64,000 nt of DNA from Cordylochernes scorpioides (taxonomy: Eukaryota > Arthropoda > Arachnida > Pseudoscorpiones > Chernetidae), in the NCBI GenBank assembly GCA_030710605.1, contig CP092874.1, forward strand, positions 20,344,611 to 20,408,610, given 5' to 3'. Shown here piece after piece: positions 20,803 to 32,054 of the stretch (the first letter of the stretch is position 1; each line of letters begins with the position of its first letter). The translations under genes and the position numbers were made by a program. The notes under the pieces were generated by a model. The model did not search any database. It was not told the DNA's origin and saw only the letters and a list, made by a program, of their open reading frames with translations.

Positions 20803-21091
20803 ATATATAGCGCTTGAGGTAAATTATTTATATAATATTTATCACAAGGATATTATAATCCCCCGAAATCGCCGATTTATTTCAAATCAAGCCGTTATTT
20901 TGATATTGATATAAGAATAAACAGAGCTTTCTAATTAAGTTTTTCCAGCATTTGGGTTTAGATATCCTTTAATTTCTCCGTCGCATATACGTCGGGCTAT
21001 ATAGTCTAGTTGCAAATTATTTCTGTGCGCCTTTTAGATACCAAACGATTTTTTAAATCATATTTTTTAATGTAAATTGATCGAAATATTA
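20803..21091. other. AT-rich stretch, nothing recognised
   Basis: Shared with 44392-44690. It holds a short remnant (TTTTAGATACCAAACGATTT) related to the dispersed repeat at 17862. Confidence 0.4.
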
Positions 21092-21757
21092 TATATATAT
21101 ATATATAATTGCCTTAATCTGTCTGAAGCTCACGGATAGAATGCGCGCCCATTGGCTGCCGGCGAACACGTGTCCTCCCTGCCCCCCTCTAGACAACCCT
21201 GTTATCAGCTGTGTGATACATACACCTGTCTATAGCGGCCATTCTAGACAACCCTGTTATCAGCAGTGTGTTACATCCACCTGTCTATACAGACCACCCT
21301 GTCTATAGCGACCACTGATCACCCTGCCTATAGCGACCACTCTAGACAACCCTGTTATCAGCTGTGTGATACATCCACCTGTCTTTACAGACCACCCTGT
21401 ATATAGCGGCCATTCTAGATAACCCTGCTATCAGCTGTGTGATACATACACCTGTCTATAGCGGCCACTCTAGACAACCCTGTTATCAGCTGTGTGATAC
21501 ATCCACCTGTCTATACAGTCCACCCTGTCTATAGCGGTCACATTAGGCAACCCTGATATCAGCAGTGTGTTACATACACCTGTCTATACAGACCACCCTG
21601 TCTATAGCGGCCACTCCAGACAACCCTGTTATCAGCTGTGTGATACATACACCTGTCTATACAGTCCACACTGTCTATAGCGACCACCCAAGACAACGTT
21701 CTTAAAATATATTCGCACTCGGGTAAAACCCGGGCGTTGCCCGGGCCATTCGTCTAG
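21092..21757 (+). mobile_element. Helitron with internal minisatellite, haplotype A only
   Basis: The 3' end reads CGGGCCATTCGTCTAG then T, preceded by the hairpin CCCGGGCGTTGCCCGGG. It is the same 3' family as the element at 11232. The interior (21180-21700) is made of repeats built on CCTGTTATCAGCTGTGTGAT and CACCTGTCTATA, far more GC-rich than the surroundings. The left end is buried in (AT)n, so the start is approximate. The other allele (about 44690) lacks the element. Internal tandem repeats are common in non-autonomous Helitrons. Confidence 0.75.
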
Positions 21758-22243
21758 TATATATATATTGTGTTTACCATATTTGTATATTTACCTAAAT
21801 AATATATATTCTATATACAAGATTGTGTGTTAGATATCGTGTGTAGATGTATAAAAGGAATACAGGCAGCCAAATAATGGGCAAATTATGCAAATAATAT
21901 ACACTCTGAGACAAAATGATAAACCATCGTCTGCAATAAATTTATTTAAATGGAGTAAACCACCGGCGAGTCTACCTTGGTCCTGATGTACAATTAAATG
22001 TGAATAAAATGAAACTTTAAAATATAAAGAGAGAGCGTAATAGAAAAATTAATAATAACTAAAATATAAAATAAAATCCATAGCTATAAATGGAAATTTT
22101 ACTAAAAAGAATTTGATCTTAACGAATCTCTTTCATATAAAAAAAGACACAAAAACTAAAGCGCCATCTTTTTATCGTCTCTAAAATCTAGAAGACTGGT
22201 AGCCTACTTTTCAAGAATTCCTCCCGGTAAACTGTTCATCTAT

Positions 22244-22560
22244 AGTTTGGTCATTGGGGGTCTATGGAAGGGTGGTCTAAACCATTGGTTTTCAACCACT
22301 ACGACCCAGGATCAAATCCCGCATTGGGCACTTTTTCTAATTCATAAAAAAATGCTCCAATTTCCCCCGATTCTTGCAAAAGTCCAACCTCATCAGCAAG
22401 TGCAAGTAACCAAACGGGGCTCTGGCATATTTACAAGTGCAAAGTCAAATTGCTTTTCACATTTGTAGGCATGTGGTGCACTTACAGTAAAATCAGTCGC
22501 TATATACCAACCATGATTATCATGTCCTGTATCAAGTGTACTAGGGATAATAATAAAAAA
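22244..22560 (+). mobile_element. tRNA-derived SINE, full length, haplotype A only
   Basis: The 5' tRNA-like head includes AAGGGTGGTCTAAACC and the box-B-like GGATCAAATCC. A body follows with ACCAAACGGGGCTCTGGCAT and GGTGCACTTACAG, then an (ATA)n-like tail. Truncated relatives lie at 7541, about 56195, 57617-57803 and 59330. It sits in a 2.3-kb block (about 22050-24375) that haplotype B does not have. Confidence 0.7.
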
Positions 22561-22924
22561 GTTTGATCATTGAAATGACCAAGTAACATTCCCATCTAAA
22601 TCTCTCTTTAGTATCTTCTGAACATTCCATGATTCCTCATGGAATTCAATAAACTACAGCCCGCCGTGGACTGTCAAAGAACGACACCATAATATTCTTT
22701 ATTACGGAATTGAGGATTTCGACAAATTACAAAAAAAAATTCAAAAGACACCGTAACTTATTTTATTTACTTGATTAAAGGAAGCTTTCGAACAAGCCCT
22801 TCTTCAACTAACTAAAACGTATCATAAAGATATATAAGTAAATTAAATTTAATTGCCATCTATCGTTAAAATTTTACACGAATAAATTTACTGGCAATGT
22901 GCTTCTTTTAAATATCATCAAATA

Positions 22925-23125
22925 TTATCTCTACAGACCTTACTGCAATGATATGATTTATTGAATGAGAGGGCTTGGCTCATCAGTAGTGAACCCTCTC
23001 AGCGGTTTCGCCAAATTAATCTCTAGACCGCTCTACTATTGTATTGGACTTGTTTTGTTATATACCCTGCATTTTCTATGGAAGGCAGCTTAGGGGTGTT
23101 TAGTGAACTATGGACATAAGCATAA
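22925..23125. repeat. Partial copy of the 9-bp-duplication MITE
   Basis: Contains GGCTTGGCTCATCAGTAGTG and CAGCGGTTTCGCCAAATTAA. On the minus strand these give TTGGC-GAAA and CTGATGA-GCCAA, a paired change relative to CTGGC/GCCAG in the copy at about 55268. Confidence 0.6.
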
Positions 23126-23400
23126 AAAAGGCATATCCTGACCAAGACACATGTGCTTTTCAGAAGTCCGAGCGTCATCTGGTGGAACAGAAATCAACTA
23201 AACATTGATTTAGCCTGTTCCCTGATATTTGGCCAACCCATTTCTTGATAAATCAAGAAAAGTCATCCATGAACGCGTTTCGCGCTGTTGGCGCTCGTCA
23301 GCATGGAGTAGGCTGTACCACTGCGACCATATATATATAACCAGTAAAAGGAGTATAACTTTGATTTAGAGAAAAATCCAATGATATTCAAAATACGGTT
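23126..23400. other. Unclassified stretch
   Basis: Contains AGCGTCATCTGGTGGAACAG and a short GC-richer tract, AACGCGTTTCGCGCTGTTGG. No gene. Confidence 0.3.
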
Positions 23401-23447
23401 TATTATTGGTTTAATTCAAATTATAGATTGCACTAATTATATATATA

Positions 23448-23792
23448 TATAATTATAAAAATAAATAGTTGTATAGTTTTATAGTTAAGTATTCTATTAA
23501 AATTATCTTCATTATTTTGATTATTTAAATTTAAATTATAAAATTTGTAAATTGTTATTATTTAGTATAGATAGAGAGAGAAAAAAAAAGCCTTTACTTC
23601 TAAAACATCATCTAGTTAATTATATATTTAATTAGAGAAGTAAAGGATTTTTTTTTTCTCTCTATCTATACTAAATAATAACAATTTACAAATTTTATAA
23701 TTTAAATTTAAATAATCAAAATAATGAAGATAATTTTAATAGAATACTTAACTATAAAACTATACAACTATTTATTTTTATAATTAATTTAG
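23448..23792. repeat. Long foldback (palindrome), haplotype A only
   Basis: Two arms of about 165 bases are near-exact complements. The left includes GTTGTATAGTTTTATAGTTA and TAGATAGAGAGAG. The right includes CTCTCTATCTA and TAACTATAAAACTATACAAC. The loop around 23605-23635 reads TAGTTAATTATATATTTAAT. No coding capacity. Probably a foldback MITE. Confidence 0.75.
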
Positions 23793-24374
23793 ATTTAGCT
23801 TGCTAATCTAACCAAATCTACTTGATATGATTTATCATTATGATCAGTTTGCTCCTTAAGTTTTAAATGTAGTATCACTGTCATATTTTTATTATATAGT
23901 TTTTACACTATATATATATATATATATACATCGTATATGTGTGTATGTGAAGAAGCAAGAAAAAAAAAAGAAATCAGATGTTGAGTATAAACGTATGTAA
24001 GCGGTAAAGATATGCATTTTTTTTACAATATATATATGTTATATATATATATATATATATATAAAGATTTTCCGCTGATTTTGGAAAATTTTGAAATATA
24101 CAGAATTAGCTGTTGCTTGATTTTGGTATCCATGAGTATTTACGATATTATTTTGCAGTCGTGGCAATAATCAATATTAATAAAAATAGTTATTAAAAAT
24201 AGCTTTAATTGAGCTTAAGGAATATAGAAAAACATAATTTGAGAAAGGTATTTATTACCATACCAAAATCAAGCAAAATATAATATTTCTATATAAATAA
24301 CAATAAAAATACAACAGAAATATATTTTTTATATATAACATATATAATTGTTAGAGAAAGAAAACATATATATT
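23793..24374. other. AT-rich stretch with microsatellites
   Basis: (AT)n runs near 23910 and 24040. Short inverted sequence around CTTGATTTTGGTA (24117) and TACCAAAATCAAG (24262) suggests another decayed foldback of about 160 bp. Confidence 0.4.
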
Positions 24375-24412
24375 CAGTTGCACGATAAGGAGATGCCTTT
24401 TTCTTAATTTAT
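24375..24412 (-). repeat. Half copy of the TTAA-flanked foldback MITE
   Basis: CAGTTGCACGATAAGGAGAT followed by GCCTTTTTC and TTAA matches the right end of the element at 5228-5451. The left arm is missing. Confidence 0.7.
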
Positions 24413-24441
24413 ATATATTTAATAACTATTAAAGTCAATAT

Positions 24442-24529
24442 CCCTCGATAGCTCAGTTGGCAGAGCGGAGGACTGTAGATGTTATCAACGGTGATCCTTA
24501 GGTCGCTGGTTCAAGTCCGGCTCGAGGGA
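24442..24529 (+). tRNA. tRNA-Tyr (GTA) with 15-nt intron, haplotype A
   Basis: The cloverleaf is complete. The 7-bp acceptor stem is CCCTCGA/TCGAGGG, the D arm GCTC/GAGC, the anticodon arm GAGGA/TCCTT with loop CTGTAGA (anticodon GTA), the T arm GCTGG/CCGGC with loop TTCAAGT, and the discriminator A. A 15-nt intron (24479-24493) sits one base after the anticodon, at the canonical position for eukaryotic tRNA-Tyr. Mature length 73. A T run from 24530 serves as Pol III terminator. All stems are intact, so it is probably functional. Confidence 0.93.
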
Positions 24530-24592
24530 TTTTTTTTTATTATTAATAAATTTTTATAAATTATACTTCATCAAATTAAATTCAATAAAATA

Positions 24593-24774
24593 CAGTAGAA
24601 TCTCCATGTAAAGAACAACACCTAGTTACAGAGACAAAGTGTCCTTTAGGGAGAGATATCCTCTTACTTGATAGTTACTAAATAGTAAAAAATGGTAATT
24701 TTGCAAATGAAAACTGTCCTTTGTAGAGAGAAGTCCTCTAGCACGAATGTCATCTCATTGAGTATGTTCTACTG
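24593..24774 (+). repeat. pogo-like MITE, haplotype A
   Basis: TA-flanked, with ends CAGTAGAATCTCC and the inverse GTTCTACTG. The body contains ACAACACCTAGTTACAGAG. 182 bp, no coding capacity. The allelic copy is at 45446-45628 and a reversed, decayed copy at 156-334. Confidence 0.75.
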
Positions 24775-25631
24775 TATAAAAATCATTGATGAAATATATA
24801 TATTATATGAAAGAGTTAAGTTCTTTTTTTTTTTTAAACAAAAACTAAGTGAATAACCCATGTTTCTGTCGCCCAAACACAGATTTCTGTGACTACAGGA
24901 AATAAATACATACACAATCACATTATCTTTTAGTGGATATTTCAATATTCTGAATATACTTCCCCTTCTTCTTTTTAAATATCCTGGCCGGGAGGGAAGT
25001 TTGGATTGATATCTTATGTCAGAGAAATACCACTTTACATATTTGTATATCTGCATACTTTAAATGTGAAATATTAAAATATATCAGAGTAAAAAAAGTT
25101 ATTCAGAGTTCCGAGAGTGTGTTTTCAGAAAGAATTATATATTATATAAATTGATATATATTATATAAAAATATATTTTAAATAAAAACACCTACAATTT
25201 TGAAAAATAAAGATAAAATGGCGGGAAAAATATCGTTGGTCAGAGACGTGTGACCAAATTTAAGTCAGTGTGACCAAATAAATCCTAGAAATGTAATTTA
25301 CGAGCCGTTTGCACCATAAAAATGTGCTCACAGAAGGTAGAAGCTTTTCACATCTGGTCCTCCTGTAATATCGTAAATTTTGACCCCAGACGCCAAATAA
25401 TACGCTACCTCTCTTATAATTTATGATGATAGCTCATCATTTTTGGAGCATCCAATTTCCCTTTTGGTCGTTCTTTCTATTGTTATATTCTTATTCGTCT
25501 GCAAATAAATACGACTTAATCTTCTGTTTGAAATATGAAACCTATTTATTTCATTGTTTTTATCTAAAATGAATCCCCGATACCAAATAGACTAAATAAA
25601 ATCTCATTTCTCTCTCGTAAATATTAGTATA
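24775..25631. other. Shared AT-rich stretch, nothing coding
   Basis: Closely matched by 46005-46838. Around 24800 lies the empty site of the Helitron inserted at 45651 in haplotype B. A conserved block, GAGCCGTTTGCACCATAAAA, near 25302 is of unknown nature. Confidence 0.45.
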
Positions 25632-25988
25632 CTAGACGGGTGACCCGGGCTTCGCCCCGGGATTGACCCGTGTGCATATCTACCCGAGTGATATATATTT
25701 AGATAAGATTTTTTTAATAATTGTTTGTTATTAGCATTATCTATTTGTTTGAATCAGCATAATTTAATCGTTGATAGAGGGCGCTGTTCGTGAGCTAAGT
25801 AGAATAATTTGTATAGTTTTAATAATTGATTTATATATATTTTTAAAATAGCCTATCGTCTTCCCCGTATTTTCTTTTACCTATGAATGGAAATTTTGGT
25901 TTGAATTAGTGAACTACTGCGAATTTGTATACCGGACATACAAACAAACAAACAAACATACAAACATTCATTTTTATATATATATAGA
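25632..25988 (-). mobile_element. Short non-autonomous Helitron, haplotype A copy
   Basis: On the minus strand it starts TCTATATATATATAAAAATG (edge 25988) and ends GGGTCACCCGTCTAG (edge 25632), with the hairpin CCCGGGGCGAAGCCCGGG just before. It sits between A and T. 357 bp. The allelic copy is at 46839-47195. An inverted, polymorphic relative is at 45651-46004. Confidence 0.8.
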
Positions 25989-27104
25989 TTTCTCAATGTT
26001 GAAAATAACGTATAGCCTTAATTCTTTAAAACTCGGTTTATATATTTATTTTTTTATGAATCTGGGTGGAATTTAGAAAGGGAGAGCTTTTTTTACTATA
26101 TCTTATACTCTTTCTTTCAATAATAAAAATTATCTTTGCATATTTAAGATACAAAAATAAGTGAAATTTTCTTGAATATCATCTATTTTTAATGAAAACT
26201 TTCGGAAGTATCTCTATATCAATTTCAACGCAACCCTATATATGTAAATAAAATCTAAAAATATATTTGTATGTTTGTTCTTCATACCTTTCCGCAATAC
26301 TTGACCTATCTTAGATAAAATTGTGGCACGATATAAAGAGATCTCTGGAAAGAGTCATTGCTTCAAGCTTGTAATATGTAAATTAGTTCGATAATAAACG
26401 AAAATGGACATTTTTTGTAAAACGCAAATAAAAGCCTGAGCTGTTTCTGTTGCTTAATTGACGGTAACATTCCTGGAGAGCGAGAGAGATTGAAATTACT
26501 TTACTACAACGTCCATTTAAGTTTATATATAATGTTAAAATAAATATGTAAATAAGATTATATAATGATATGTAAATAAAAAATTGGCATATCCTGCCGG
26601 CTCACATGAGCATTTTAGTTGGCAGAGCGCCATCTAGAGGAAAATATTTGTCTATTTTTTCTTATTTTTTCACATAATGATATGTGTGTGTTTTTTGCAT
26701 AAATATATATGTATATATATGTTATAATAAGAAATATTATTTTGAGATAGAAATTATTTGCTGGTTCTTTTGAGTACATGAGTACCTAATGGTATCGTTT
26801 GCAGTCGTGTCATTTTGAAAGAAAAGCAGAAAAATAACTATTTACTATCAAGTAGTTTTATTTTAAATTACTTGAAGAAAATTACAATAAGACATTTTTC
26901 ACAGTCATATAGAATTTATTAAATGAATTCTATATTGTGAATTTCAAAAATAGGTTAGATAACTACATATTTACAACAAGTATTAAAAGTCGGCGTGTTC
27001 TAAAACTATGGTCAAAAACAAGTAGTACTATCAATGAATGAAAATAAAATATATTTTTTAAATTATAGAATATTTTTATATTTAGATTATATAATATATA
27101 TATA
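25989..27104. other. AT-rich stretch, part shared, part haplotype A only
   Basis: Up to about 26720 it matches 47196-47925. It includes a copy of the dispersed repeat with CAATACTTGACCTATCT (about 26297) and ATATGTAAATTAGTTCGATA (about 26374). From about 26720 to 27104 the other allele has no counterpart. That part holds a short inverted pair, ATAGAATTTATTAAATGAATTCTAT, near 26910. No gene. Confidence 0.45.
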
Positions 27105-27409
27105 TGTGACAATATAGTGGTAATAATGTGGTGAGGAGAGAAATAATCACACGACGAGTTGGAAGAGGAATCTGGAAGCCATCCGAGAGAGAGAGGGAGC
27201 GCGAGCGATGTCCCCTGAACGACCGTCTTGTGTGGTCACCACCCCCCGACTACTGTCCCAAAAATAGTCCTCAGGTGTTAACGGGCGGGCCCCTTTTGCC
27301 GCCCCTTTGGAATGTCGTGATGTCTAAAGTGACTCCCTTTAGCTACCCATCTCTCTCTGGCTGACTCTAGGTTTGTTTTATTAATCCTGGAAGAGCATAT
27401 ATTATGACA
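27105..27409 (+). repeat. Solo-LTR-like element, haplotype A only
   Basis: Begins TGTGACAATATAGTGG and ends ATATTATGACA, within (AT)n on both sides. The middle is GC-rich (CTCAGGTGTTAACGGGCGGG) with a GAGAGAGAGAGG tract. The TG...CA ends and 305-bp length fit a solo LTR. The target duplication cannot be read in the AT flank. Confidence 0.45.
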
Positions 27410-28527
27410 TATATATATATAATAACTGATGAATAATCAAATATGCGGTCTCTATTGATGCACACAATATACAATTAAAATACACATATAACAAAAGAAA
27501 ATCGACACACACCAAGAAGTAATTGTCAGATTTATATGTAAATACGAATACAAAGACGTTTCGAACAAACATGTAAATTATGTTATTTAGAAACCTATTT
27601 ATGCAAATCAAGAGCTCCAGCGCAATCAGACCTGCGCATCCAGCACAGGTATTCTAAACTCTATATACGGCGCGACACGAGCTGATTTTCAAAATTTCCG
27701 TTCAAATATTTTTGCAATAAGTCTATTTCTACTGTATCAATGCCTCTCCGAAAGATTCATGCTCATTACTGTTTAATCCTTTTTGCAGACAACTCTCATA
27801 TTTATAAAATTAATTTATTAAACTTTAAACATTTTTATATAGAGAGAGAGTTAATTACCTCGTATTTAAGGCAACAAAAATGATCTTATTTACAACATCG
27901 TTCTAACCAAATTAAACTTATGCAAAAAACAGATATAAGAAAAATAAACAAATCAATGGTAGAGGGTAAGTTCCTATTTTTAATAAGCTTTCATACTCAA
28001 AGAATAATCATTTTCTTGATTCAATTACGAACATATGTTGACTATTTGCCCCGACAGTTGGAGACAGTTCAGCAAGAAACCTCTTTATTTTATTGAGGTT
28101 TACAAAGTTGATATTTTTAGCCGTTACCAAGATTACAATATTTTTTAGTGAATTAATACATTTGATCACCCTTGGGCTCAATACTATTGGACCCGTCTGA
28201 TCTCCGCGGATCACCACCCTGATCCTCCTCTACATCCCGGCTCTCCTGGCCTCACCCGGCGATGATCCCCTGGCCACCCTTCCCCCTCCAACAGTACAAT
28301 GTATATAGTGCTTTGTATATATTCCGCTTTTGGGGCTCAAAAATCATCCATTCTGGTTAGCAACCCCGTAAATAGAGATATTTCCAGCATTAATACATAT
28401 ATTAAGGCAAATAGAGGTTCAGATTTAAATTAAAAACTTTCGACAACATCTCTTTATCAGTTTAAACTGATATGTAAATAAGTTAACCAACATTCCTGTG
28501 TGGAGCGTACAAGAGATATATCGACAA
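27410..28527. other. Shared sequence up to the contig end, no gene found
   Basis: Matched by 50951-52100. It contains a GC-rich block (28190-28290, TCCTCCTCTACATCCCGGCT) without a coding frame and a PLE-style motif on the minus strand near 28430-28465 (AAACTGATAAAGAGATG...GTCGAAAG). It ends at the N gap. Confidence 0.45.
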
Positions 28528-28627
28528 NNNNNNNNNNNNNNNNNNNNNNNNNNNNNNNNNNNNNNNNNNNNNNNNNNNNNNNNNNNNNNNNNNNNNNNNN
28601 NNNNNNNNNNNNNNNNNNNNNNNNNNN
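28528..28627. other. Assembly gap (100 N)
   Basis: Fixed-length gap between contigs. The sequence before it continues, by homology to 52100-52101, with 53798 and not with 28628. Confidence 0.97.
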
Positions 28628-29007
28628 GATCTATGTGTTTCAAAGAATGGGATAGATTCGGATAATCAGATGAACGAAGTCGTTCTATAGAGAGATGGAA
28701 AAGAATGCGTTGACCAGGTGTAGATATGCAACAATTCTCTATGCAACTTTAATTAAACTCCCTTCTCTCTTGATCCCAGATTGACAAATCGATATGTCAC
28801 ACGGATGATGACCAATTGATGATGATAAGGGAGAATTTTAGCGCGGAATTGGGAGCTTCTCAGATCTTTGTACCGTATCATGGCTGCGCGTGTTTTACTT
28901 AAATTCTTTTTCTTGCTATCATAGTAAACGGAGCCTTTTTTATGAAGTGATTCTTATAGGCACCTGTTATTTTCTTATTATTGCTAGAAAACATATTCAA
29001 TTGCGTA

Positions 29008-29223
29008 GCCTAGTGGACATGGCATCTGCCCGGTAAGCGGAACATTGTGGGTTCGATTCCCATCCCTGGACACTTTTATTTTTCCGTTCATCATTACTCT
29101 TCATAATTCACCCTTTCATACCTCACCCAAAAAGGTTAGAAATAGTCAATATTTCACCTTGAAATAAATTTTGATTTTTCATTGAAAAGAAACTCATGCG
29201 GTGTAACTTCAAGTGTTGTTTTA
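29008..29223 (+). mobile_element. tRNA-derived SINE, haplotype B only
   Basis: Flanked by CAATTGCGTA (28998-29007) and CAATTACGTA (29224-29233), a 10-bp duplication with one change. The head GCCTAGTGGACATGGC is box-A-like and GGTTCGATTCC is a perfect box B. The body and tail match the SINE at 6893. The other allele (about 4230) has the single site. No T run is present right after the head, as expected for a SINE and not a tRNA gene. Confidence 0.8.
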
Positions 29224-29372
29224 CAATTACGTATACAGTTCAATAGCTAAATTTAGAATATGTATTTCTATTTATAAAGTTATTTTATTTGAAAATATAC
29301 ATGAACACACACTTTAATATAGTTTATATTTTTAACAACAGATGGCGCGCTCTATAATGTATCTAATTTAAT

Positions 29373-29952
29373 TTGAACTCATAGACTTAAAGAAGGGGAA
29401 AGTATTTGATGTTGCCGGTCGTCTATTATTATTTTTTTTTTTTGAAGGGGACAGAGGTAATTTTGTTCACACTTGGTTATCTCGTGTGTCTTCAATAAAG
29501 GTCACTGTAATATCTTTCAGAGTTATTGTCTGAATACCGATATACATGCTAAAATGTACAACTTCCTTAAGTTTTGTCCATGAGTGTATATACACTTGGT
29601 TATCTCGTATGTCTTCAATAAAGGTTACTATAATATCTTTCAGAGTTATTGTCTGAATACCGATATACATGCTAAAATGTACAACTTCCTTAAGTTTTGT
29701 CCATGAGTGTATATACACTTGGTTATCTCGTATGTCTTCAATAAAGGTTACTGTAATATCTTTCAGAGTTATTGTCTGAATACCGATATACATGCTAAAA
29801 TGTACAACTTCCTTAAGTTTTGTCCATGAGTGTATATACACTTGGTTATCTCGTGTGTCTTCAATAAAGATCACTGTAATATCTTTCAGAGTTATTGTCT
29901 CAATCCCGATATACATGCTAAAAGGTACAACTTCCTTAAGTTTTGTCCATGA
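29373..29952. repeat. Tc1-type MITE with four 123-bp units, haplotype B
   Basis: The TCAATAAAGGTCACTG-type core recurs at about 29490, 29613, 29736 and 29859, with unit junctions GTATATACAC. The right end reads TTTTGTCCATGATAGTG. Haplotype A has one unit at 4380-4594. A 149-codon open frame on the minus strand is due to the period being a multiple of three. Confidence 0.88.
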
Positions 29953-30608
29953 TAGTGTATTACTGGAGAGATGTTAAACTGGAGAGATTTTATAGGCAAT
30001 AGGCTATAGGTAAAAATAGAATTATAAATATTTTACAAATTTATATTTAATCAAAAGATTAATTCAAAATCACAAGACCCAAAATTATTCAAATTACTTC
30101 AAATAGGCGCCTATCTACATATAGAACGTATGCAACTAAGTTATCAGAGATATTTAGTTATCAAAACATCCGCCAACAAAATTCCATTCCTATTTCTCAC
30201 ACCAAATTTGCTATTTACACAACAGATTGGTGCAGCCCTAGCAAATTTTTTAAGTGCCAAATTTTAGATTCCATTTTTTAAACTATTGATTTTTCTCGTT
30301 AAATTTATAATTTTTTTTTCTCTGTCGCCTCCTTACGCTTGCTTAGCTGGAAAATCCATTAGTCGACTAGGGAAAATTGTGTTTATGCAAATTTCTTCAT
30401 TTTTTTTTTCTATCGGTCTATATATTGCTTAAATGTGTGGACCCTTTTTTTTATAGGGAATATACGAAGTGTGAAATAAAATAATGAAAAATATTTTCCC
30501 ATATTACTACCATTTAAAAAATACAAATTTAATTTAATTTGATTTTTAAAAAATAGGTTTTAAAATATGTTAATAAAGAGGGGAAATATGCAACAGAGTT
30601 GTTGTTAA

Positions 30609-30832
30609 GAAAAAAGGCATCTCCTTATCGTGCAACTGAAAGTTGCTGATAGCTTGCGCCATCTATCGGAATAAATATCAACTATTATCGTTGATTTTTA
30701 ATTATTCCAGAATTGGCCAAATACCCATTCTTGATTAATCAAGAAAAGCTAACCCCGGACGCGTTATTTATTCCGATAGATGGCGTAAGCCATCAGCAAC
30801 TTTCAGTTGCACGATAAGGAGATGCCTTTTTC
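30609..30832. repeat. TTAA-flanked foldback MITE, haplotype B
   Basis: 224 bp, same length as the allele at 5228. TTAA at 30605-30608 and 30833-30836. Arms contain GCAACTGAAAGTTGCTGAT and its complement. Confidence 0.8.
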
Positions 30833-30981
30833 TTAATTTATGCCCCTTATCCCAGTACAATAACACATTTGTACTATTTTTTCACAGAGTTGTTGTTGTT
30901 GTGAAAAACAAAAAGAATTCTATACATGGGGTAAATATAAGTAAAAATTATCATGAAACATTTCCCTTATAAAGAACATAA

Positions 30982-31475
30982 AGAAAAGTAAACACAAGGT
31001 AAAAAATCCAAATAAATAAATTGTGTGTGACGTTTCGTTCGTTCAAAGAAACAAAGATACTAGATTGTGAGAAAAATTATTTTAAGAGACAATTTAAAGA
31101 AGCCTTTTACATTCAAAAGAAATGTGCTACAATTAACAGAATGGAAGAAAGAGGAAATATAAATGATATTTATAGATATACTTTTAATTATATCTTTAAA
31201 AAAGTGGGTTATTTCCACTTTTAATTCTAAGAATAATTATCTGTGTTTCTCAGAAAACTATCTTCTTCTTATCTGCTATCTTGTTTACACATTTGATAAC
31301 AGTAACTATTTAAACCATGCTGTGGTAAAATATTCATTATGGCCAATTATAGTCTCAACAACAACAACAACAAATATTCATTTAGTACTTTTGTCTGAAG
31401 ATGGTAACAACGCTATTACTGAAACGTCACACACTATTTATTTATTTGGATTTGGTCTTATTACCTTGTGTTTAT
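30982..31475 (+). pseudogene. PLE 3' fragment (GIY-YIG C-terminus) with inverted end, haplotype B
   Basis: The frame 31021-31224 reads FKETKILDCEKNYFKRQFKE then AFYIQKKC and NRMEERGN, the C-terminal part of a GIY-YIG type PLE endonuclease by pattern. The frame ends with KKVGYFHF. Outside it lie inverted copies of one terminus (ACACAAGGTA near 30995, TACCTTGTGT near 31463). The end hairpin near 31396 (CTGAAGATGGTAAC...ATTACTGAAAC) has lost pairing in this allele. Confidence 0.55.
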
Positions 31476-32054
31476 AATCTATAATCCAAATTGTGCCTTA
31501 TCATAAAGAAAAGTGAATATAATTGTTTAACTTGTGTTTACAATCGAATAAATTAATCCCTTGTATTTAATTACAAAATATAATTAAACTATCAAAGGAT
31601 AAGTTATTTTGAAGAGAGTCGACACGAGAAATCAAATTTCAAACAAAGAGTTGAAACATATGTTTATTATTTTTAATCCAATTGTATTATAGTTCTCTCC
31701 TGTAAAAGAACCTTCTTTAAGCCCGAAAGCTAGTAAATATATTCTCTTAATAGAAACTCATCCCTGGTTTGTTTAATTTTATTTTTAAAAGTAAATAAAA
31801 TGTATTTATATATAAAAATAAAATCAATTGGTTTGTACACTGTATAACAAAAAAATCGACGCACCAAGAAGGAGTTGTCAGATTAGGACAAAAATTGGTG
31901 TATGTAAAGAGCATGTATAGGGGGAAAAAACGATTAAAATTTCAGAACAATTAATTGTTTTATTTCAGAGTTTGATCGTCACAAATTGAGAATGTCAATA
32001 TGTCGTTTGGTTTTTGTTATAGAGTATATTTGTTTCGTATTTAGATTTTACCTT

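Larger units (their letters stand above)
3850..28527 (+). repeat. Haplotype A copy of the duplicated 24-kb segment
   Basis: This whole stretch is repeated in the same order and orientation at 28628-52100, with scattered substitutions and many element-sized insertions. Matched landmarks include the foldback MITE (5228 and 30609), the candidate exon (18215 and 40749), tRNA-Tyr (24442 and 45277) and the contig end (28527 and 52100). The segment runs to the last base before an N gap. I read it as one allele of a heterozygous locus, not a genuine tandem duplication. Confidence 0.9.

Noticed and set aside
29008-29080. A tRNA gene at the SINE head
   Set aside because: Pol III boxes are present, but an acceptor stem and T terminator are missing, and the sequence continues into a SINE body found elsewhere in the window.
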